From Hoylesella loescheii (lineage in GTDB: Bacteria; Bacteroidota; Bacteroidia; Bacteroidales; Bacteroidaceae): a stretch of 56,736 bases of DNA. The DNA lies in the NCBI GenBank assembly GCA_021531755.1, contig JADYUK010000018.1:1-56736 (forward strand), given 5' to 3'. Shown here piece by piece: positions 52,188 through 56,736 of this stretch (positions within the stretch are counted from its first letter, which is position 1; each line of letters starts with the position of its first letter). The translations under genes and the position numbers were made by a program. The notes under the pieces were generated by a model. It was not told where the DNA came from. It saw nothing but the letters and a program-made list of their open reading frames with translations, and searched no databases.

Positions 52188-52868
52188 ATGAAAGACTCGT
52201 TGATAATTGTTTCAGGAGGTATGGATTCCATAACCCTTCTTTACGACCGCAAGGAGAGCATCGCTCTCGCTTTGACGTTTGATTATGGCAGCAATCATGC
52301 ACAGAAGGAGATTCCTTTTGCCCGTCTCCATTGTGAGCGCCTTGGTATTGAGCATATTGTCATTCCGTTAGGATTCATCCATGAATACTTCAAGAGCTCA
52401 CTCCTGGAGGGAGGTGATGCTATACCTGAGGGTCATTATGCAGATGATAATATGAAATCAACTGTTGTCCCGTTCCGTAATGGCATCATGCTCTCTATAG
52501 CATGTGGCATTGCAGAGAGCCGTGGACTGAAGAGAGTCATGATGGCAAACCATTTCGGCGACCATGCCATTTATCCTGACTGCCGTGCTGATTTCGTCTC
52601 TTCCATGTCTGAGGCCATGGAGCGCGGCACATATGAGCACATCAGGATAGAGGCTCCCTATACAGGCATATCGAAGACAGATATAGCGCGCCGTGGTCTT
52701 GTCTTGGGCATTGACTATGCCGAGACATGGTCATGCTACAAGGGAGGTGACAAGCATTGCGGCCGCTGTGGCACATGTGTCGAGCGCAAGGAGGCATTGC
52801 GTGACGCCGGTATTGACGACCCTACGGAGTATGAGAACGTTTTCGTTAAGCCAAATGAGCAGAGCTAA
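52188..52868 (+). CDS. queC: 7-cyano-7-deazaguanine synthase
   Basis: QueC converts 7-carboxy-7-deazaguanine to preQ0 with ATP and ammonia in queuosine synthesis. From the ATG at 52188 there are 226 residues: PP-loop SGGMDS at 9-14, FDYGSNHAQKEIPFARLHCE, VPFRNGIMLSIACGIAE, and a Cys-rich zinc site CYKGGDKHCGRCGTC near the C terminus. The upstream open frame to 52110 is not used, as the promoter is at 52054-52084 and the family starts at MKDSLIIVSGG. The last dozen codons, including the stop, lie inside a dispersed repeat (52835-52916). Confidence 0.92.
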   Translation: MKDSLIIVSGGMDSITLLYDRKESIALALTFDYGSNHAQKEIPFARLHCERLGIEHIVIPLGFIHEYFKSSLLEGGDAIPEGHYADDNMKSTVVPFRNGIMLSIACGIAESRGLKRVMMANHFGDHAIYPDCRADFVSSMSEAMERGTYEHIRIEAPYTGISKTDIARRGLVLGIDYAETWSCYKGGDKHCGRCGTCVERKEALRDAGIDDPTEYENVFVKPNEQS

Positions 52869-52916
52869 AGCTTGCTTGAAAGCTCTGCCATGGCGAGAAA
52901 ACGAAGGTGAAACCAA
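52835..52916 (-). repeat. Foldback repeat copy 1, overlapping the queC 3' end
   Basis: Reverse orientation. It contains the complementary words GAACGTTTTCGTTAAGCC, AGAGCT, AGCTCTGCCATGGCGAG and AAAACGAAGGTGAAACC. The end of queC (codons for NVFVKPNEQS and the stop) is part of it. It shares words in the same order with copies at 53317 and 54739. Confidence 0.75.
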
Positions 52917-53027
52917 CTGATGACCTTTGCCACATATCCTTGCCGTTCACAAAAGCAAGTCGGACAGTCGTTGTGGTGGTAGCAGGTTGCTGTATATCAT
53001 AGGAATATTCCTGCATAATTCGAAAAA

Positions 53028-53069
53028 ACGGGGGCACACTGCAGATTGTATACTGTGGTGTGCCCCCGT
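53028..53069. terminator. Strong hairpin downstream of queC
   Basis: ACGGGGGCACAC (53028-53039) and its exact complement GTGTGCCCCCGT (53058-53069) form a 12-bp stem. On the minus strand it is followed by six Ts, on the plus by TCATCTTATG, so it is mainly a minus-strand terminator. Confidence 0.75.
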
Positions 53070-53258
53070 CATCTTATGATGAGTTTTTCTTTGCATATTT
53101 TCTGCGTTTTCTGGAGAGACGTGGTTTGCCGGTTGGCTGGTTGCCACGTATCTTCTTATGGCATATTCATCCATGGTGGAATATCATTGGACGAAAAAAC
53201 ATGCTTGTGTTTTTGTCGGTTAATATCCTGATATAAGCCGACTTCCTAATAAACGAAC

Positions 53259-53313
53259 ATGGGGGGACATATTGCAGATGTGACTCTGCAATAAGCCCCC
53301 CATAAAAGTTTTT
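53259..53313 (+). terminator. Two-stage hairpin with T-run
   Basis: ATGGGGGG/CCCCCCAT (53259-53266, 53296-53303) with an inner ATTGCAG/CTGCAAT (53271-53277, 53286-53292), then TTTTT at 53309-53313. It resembles the hairpin at 53028 in its parts and lies just before repeat copy 2. Confidence 0.65.
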
Positions 53314-53316
53314 ATG

Positions 53317-53397
53317 GTTGGTTTCACCTTCATTTTCTCGCCATGGCATAGTCTGAGTAAGCTCAGCCTCTGCTCATCTGGCTTAACGAAAACGTTC
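53317..53397 (+). repeat. Foldback repeat copy 2
   Basis: Plus orientation: GTTGGTTTCACCTTCATTTT, CTCGCCATGGCA, then CTGCTCATCTGGCTTAACGA and AAACGTTC. The central part differs from copies 1 and 3. It lies 104 bases before the pfkA stop codon. Confidence 0.75.
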
Positions 53398-53500
53398 ATT
53401 CCCGCTTTTTTGTTTTCCTGTTTACCGTCAGCCGATAGAGAGAGTCGTTGTCCTCGCCAGTCGCTTTTGGAGTGGTTGCGAGAAATATCCCTTGGGCGTA

Positions 53501-54478
53501 TTATATAGACAGTTCCTCAAGCACTCGTATGAGTTTCTTGTCGAAAGGCTTGTCTGAGCGTATCGCTTCAGAGAGAGGCACATAGACCACCTCGTTGTTC
53601 CTTACGCCCACCATGATGTTTCTCTGTCCCTGCATGATGGCCTCTATGGCTCCCACTCCGGTACGTGAGGCGAGGATACGGTCACGGGCAGTAGGTGTAC
53701 CACCACGCTGCAGGTGCCCAAGAATAGATACTCGTACGTCGTAGTCAGGGAACTCGTTCTTCACGCGGTCAGCATAGTACAGGGCGCCACATTTAGGCGA
53801 CTCAGACACGATAACGATACAAGACTTCTTTGACTTGCGTATGCCTCGTTTCATGAATTCAGCCAACTGGTCGACATCTGTTGACTCCTCTGGAATGATG
53901 GCAGCCTCTGCTCCACACGCTATTGCAGAGTTCTGTGCGAGGAATCCGGCGTCGCGTCCCATCACCTCGACAAAGAAGATACGTTCATGGGACTGTGCGG
54001 TGTCCCTTATGCGGTCGACACATTCCATGATGGTGTTCATTGTTGTGTCGTATCCTATGGTGTTGTCTGTGCCATAGAGGTCATTGTCTATGGTTCCAGG
54101 CAGACCGATGCAGCAGATGTCGAATTGCTGTGCGAACTTCATTGCGCCGGTCAGCGAGCCGTTACCACCAATGACAATGAGGGCGTCGATACCTTCCTTC
54201 ACGAGGTTCTCATAGGCTTTCTGCTTTCCCTCGTCAGTAAGGAATTCCTTTGAGCGTGCTGTCTTAAGTATTGTGCCGCCCATACCGATGATACCGGATA
54301 CATTCTCTGTAGTGAATGTCTTTATCTCACCATGCATGAGTCCCTCGTAGCCACGGTATATTCCCTTGACGTTGAAACCCTGTGAAATGCCAGCTCTCGT
54401 CACGGCACGTATTGCGGCGTTCATGCCTGGAGCGTCACCGCCTGATGTCAAAACACCTATTGTCTTAATCTTTGCCAT
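53501..54478 (-). CDS. pfkA: ATP-dependent 6-phosphofructokinase
   Basis: PfkA makes fructose 1,6-bisphosphate. From the ATG at 54478 there are 325 residues: [20 protein letters not shown], the ATP loop [10 protein letters not shown] (Asn instead of the common Asp, a variation I believe is normal in this phylum), the catalytic [20 protein letters not shown] with Gly in the first position as in ATP-dependent enzymes (PPi-dependent ones have Lys), [20 protein letters not shown] and [18 protein letters not shown]. The frame is open to 54688, but that 70-residue extension is not in the family. Confidence 0.93.
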   Translation of the reverse strand: MAKIKTIGVLTSGGDAPGMNAAIRAVTRAGISQGFNVKGIYRGYEGLMHGEIKTFTTENVSGIIGMGGTILKTARSKEFLTDEGKQKAYENLVKEGIDALIVIGGNGSLTGAMKFAQQFDICCIGLPGTIDNDLYGTDNTIGYDTTMNTIMECVDRIRDTAQSHERIFFVEVMGRDAGFLAQNSAIACGAEAAIIPEESTDVDQLAEFMKRGIRKSKKSCIVIVSESPKCGALYYADRVKNEFPDYDVRVSILGHLQRGGTPTARDRILASRTGVGAIEAIMQGQRNIMVGVRNNEVVYVPLSEAIRSDKPFDKKLIRVLEELSI

Positions 54479-54738
54479 AGTGTGATTTGTTTTATGTGGG
54501 TTGATTCTGTACGTCCTGTCAGATTTCGCGATAGCTTCCATTGTATCAACATGAAAGATGGTGAAGTGGCGTAGCGTGTCACACAACTCATACGTCTTTC
54601 GGAATTTTGGAGATGCGAATCGTGGAATGAGATAAGACATCAACCCTTGATAATTAATCTTTTGGTGGTGGGGATTTGTAGTTCCCACCTATAGTTTCTG
54701 TAGTTGTATTTTGTTCTTTATTATGAATTGACTTTGTC

Positions 54739-54809
54739 TTCGTTTTCTCGCCATGGCAGAGCTTTCAAGCAAGCATGAGCTCTGCTCATCTGGCTTAACG
54801 AAAACGTTC
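54739..54809 (+). repeat. Foldback repeat copy 3
   Basis: TTCGTTTTCTCGCCATGGCA, GAGCTTTCAAGCAAGC, ATGAGCTCTGCTCATCTGGC, TTAACGAAAACGTTC. Outer CGTTTTC/GAAAACG and inner GCAGAGCT/AGCTCTGC pair, giving a foldback. It lies between the pfkA start and the nhaD stop in a gene-free stretch (54479-54946). Confidence 0.8.
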
Positions 54810-54946
54810 GTATGTTGTCAGCCGTTCTGCTGGTTATGGGATTTTGTTATCCGTGGAGTCTGTGCCTGATTGCCGGCCCTCATTCTTCGCTCCTTGTTGT
54901 GCGTTCCTTTTCCGTTTGGAGATGTCTTTAGCTTGTTCTATATCTG

Positions 54947-56326
54947 TCAGAAATATATAGCCTCGGCTATGAGCACGGCAAGTCCGAGTAGGGCGCCTAT
55001 GACCACTTTCGGGGTGAAATGGCGTGCATACCATCCCAGTGTGGTGCTTTTCATTGAGAACATAGCCAGTCCGGCAAGCGATCCGATGCCGAAGATTGTG
55101 CTGCCGACAGCTGTTGCATAAGCTATTGATATCCAGTACTCCCCATTCTGTGCCAGTTCAGCTGTTCCCCCTATATTATATAAGGAGAAGAATGCAGCAG
55201 CTGTGGCGAAGGGGTCGAGCACGAGACTGATTATTCCGGCTATTAATGGCCCGACGGCTATTGTCCACACATCGCCCATAGCAGCGACACATTGTCCGCC
55301 CAGCCACAGTCCTGCTCCTGATTCTGTCAGTATGCCCATGACGAGCATGATGCCCATGACGAAGAGCATCATCTGGAGCATTCCATACTGCATGGAGAGT
55401 TTGCTTCTGCCCTGTATCATCTGTTTTTCCCTCACGAGCTTGCAGTTGAAAGCCTCGTTGACAATCCACAGGAGTGAGAGCACACACAGTGCGCCGACAA
55501 ATGGTGACAGCCTTGTGATGTTATGGAATGTTGGTATGAACCAAAGTCCGCCAATGGCGAAGAAGAACATCAGGACTCTCTGCCAGATAGAAAGGTTGGT
55601 ATCGTCACCACGGTAAGGCAGGGCATAGCTCTCGAGGTCTAATCTCTCGGGCAGCGATCTTGACAGCAGATATGTCGGCACAGCCCATGCGACGAGACAG
55701 GGCATGGCCATCCAGGCAGAGAAATGGCTTGGTGTGACAGCTCCGATATGCCATAGCAACAGTCCGTTAGGGTCTCCTATGACGGTCAGCGCTCCGCCGA
55801 TGTTCGCGCTGAGCACTATGACAGAGGCGAAGACTGCTCTCTGTCTGCGGTTGGGGAGCATCTTATGTACAAGCGCAAGCATCATTATTGTTGTCGTGAG
55901 GTTGTCAAGGTTTGCGCTTATGATGAATGTCAGAATGGCTACAGACCATAGCAGGCGGCGGCTGTGACGTGTCTTTATCCACTGGGGTATGAAGTCGAAG
56001 CATCCGTTATTGTCCAGAATCTCCACTATTGTCATAGTCGATATGAGGAAGAGGACGATTTCTGCCGCTCGCCCGACATATTTCAGGAAGATGTTCTGTG
56101 ATATGTATTCCTTCACGGAGACACTGTCTGCTGTTGTGCCTGAGAGGAAGTCCAAGTATTCAGAAGAGTGTTGTGACATGACGAAATCAGAACCGAAGGA
56201 GACATATAAAACCCATCCTAATGTGCCAGCGAACATTGCCACGGCTGATTTGTTTACCGAGGTGAGAGGTGATGCGGCTATGAGCGCAAAGGCCATAACC
56301 ATAAGTATGGCGAGAATAATTGTCAT
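54947..56326 (-). CDS. nhaD: Na+/H+ antiporter, NhaD type
   Basis: 459 residues with about 11-12 membrane segments. Features of the NhaD/IT superfamily: KSAVAMFAGTLGWVLY, FLISTMTIVEILDNNGCFDF, the conserved FIISANLDNLTTTIMMLAL, NIGGALTVIGDPNGLLLW and SLVLDPFATAAAFF. The D-N-L-T-T and D-P-N-G stretches are the expected ion site elements. It exchanges Na+ (or Li+) for protons at alkaline pH by homology. A promoter lies at 56352-56381. Confidence 0.88.
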   Translation of the reverse strand: MTIILAILMVMAFALIAASPLTSVNKSAVAMFAGTLGWVLYVSFGSDFVMSQHSSEYLDFLSGTTADSVSVKEYISQNIFLKYVGRAAEIVLFLISTMTIVEILDNNGCFDFIPQWIKTRHSRRLLWSVAILTFIISANLDNLTTTIMMLALVHKMLPNRRQRAVFASVIVLSANIGGALTVIGDPNGLLLWHIGAVTPSHFSAWMAMPCLVAWAVPTYLLSRSLPERLDLESYALPYRGDDTNLSIWQRVLMFFFAIGGLWFIPTFHNITRLSPFVGALCVLSLLWIVNEAFNCKLVREKQMIQGRSKLSMQYGMLQMMLFVMGIMLVMGILTESGAGLWLGGQCVAAMGDVWTIAVGPLIAGIISLVLDPFATAAAFFSLYNIGGTAELAQNGEYWISIAYATAVGSTIFGIGSLAGLAMFSMKSTTLGWYARHFTPKVVIGALLGLAVLIAEAIYF

Positions 56327-56351
56327 GTCACATTGTGTTTACAATACGATG

Positions 56352-56381
56352 CAAAATTAATAAAAACTTTCTAACAATCAA
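56352..56381 (-). promoter_or_regulatory. Promoter of nhaD
   Basis: On the minus strand TTG (56379-56381) and TAATTTTG (56352-56359) with a 19-base spacer, 26 bases before the start codon. From 56382 to 56627 nothing else was recognised. Confidence 0.65.
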
Positions 56382-56627
56382 AATCTTTACTTACATTTAA
56401 CAACCTTTTTTATACGACTGTCATACTTCTGTCATTGTTATGACGTGTCGACTGTGGTCTTCCTTGTCTCTGTTCTATTGTTTATTGCCTTGGTGTCTGT
56501 ATTGTTCTGTTGTGATGTTTCTGGCTTCAGCCTGTCTTCTTCCCATACGTCTCTTGCCTTCTTCCAGCCATTTCACTTTTCTATACCTTATTATATAATT
56601 ATATTTGTCCGGATTATATAATTATAT

Positions 56628-56736
56628 ATTACTGTCCGGTAAACATCCTAAATACCTTGACAAAGTGGTCATTAATAATGAACAAGCCCCCTTCTTGCAA
56701 GTTAGCATGGCTGTCCGATAAATTTGTCCGCTATAT
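56628..56736. mobile_element. MITE-like element, left part, cut by the window end
   Basis: Starts ATTACTGTCCGGTAAAC and matches 21001-21109 at 107 of 109 positions (differences at positions 12 and 36). The right end is outside the window. AT-rich sequence (TTATATAATTATAT) flanks the left end, as at the other complete copy. Confidence 0.8.

Noticed and set aside
53501..54478. GGNGS instead of GGDGS in phosphofructokinase as an anomaly
   Set aside because: I believe this substitution is common in Bacteroidota PfkA; the PGTIDND site is normal.
54479..54688. 70-residue N-terminal extension of PfkA
   Set aside because: The family starts at [14 protein letters not shown]; the extension has no domain-like character.

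Overview
The window reads as chromosomal DNA of a member of the Bacteroidales, most likely Prevotellaceae. Evidence: promoters of the Bacteroidota type (TTG, about 20 bases, TAnnTTTG) in front of many genes; the block nusB-yajC-ybbR-like-coaE-DUF5606; TPR protein/ribH next to recF-DUF721; an RprX/RprY-like pair; a eukaryote-like GT3 glycogen synthase beside an alpha-glucan phosphorylase; an Oar-like TonB-dependent receptor, BACON domains and many small lipoproteins. The genus is an inference.

Layout. 1-2.3 kb (minus): hslR, pth and rplY, with a 22-bp tandem repeat between pth and rplY. 2.6-7.9 kb (plus): nusB, yajC, YbbR-like, coaE, DUF5606, cation/Ca2+ antiporter. 8-13.3 kb: an Oar-like outer membrane receptor and a BACON/OB-fold lipoprotein. 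13.8-15.2 kb (minus): an unusual fusion of a TonB C-terminal domain with a TlpA-like thioredoxin. 15.25-19.36 kb: two internally deleted IS982-family copies in direct orientation bracket an AT-rich minus-strand module of unfamiliar genes: three helical or coiled-coil proteins, a protein with weak likeness to uracil-DNA glycosylases and a small zinc ribbon, plus the stump of a further gene just outside. This is the least ordinary part of the window. 19.5-25 kb: LytTR regulator, PspC, a MITE-like element, VOC protein, small membrane and lipoproteins, ribH. 25.3-32.7 kb: TPR protein, recF, DUF721, a beta-barrel protein, a nucleotidyltransferase, a DHH phosphoesterase and a DUF4827 lipoprotein. 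33-37 kb: glmM-type mutase and the rprX/rprY-like pair. 37.3-41 kb (minus): a 47-aa protein, YfhO-like membrane protein and EamA transporter. 41.4 kb (minus): a candidate small RNA. 42-46.4 kb (minus): glycogen phosphorylase and synthase. 46.5-51.8 kb (minus): EFR1 ferredoxin, lipoprotein, TSCPD protein, YebC, pheT. 52.2-56.3 kb: queC (plus), pfkA and nhaD (minus), with three copies of a foldback repeat, one of which contains the queC stop codon.

Most of the window is ordinary housekeeping. Accessory signals are concentrated in the IS982-bracketed module, in a MITE family with three copies (near 8.0, 21.0 and 56.6 kb), and in several intergenic repeats with periods of 22 or 66 bp. No tRNA, rRNA or CRISPR array was seen. 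All family calls come from reading motifs, without a database search.
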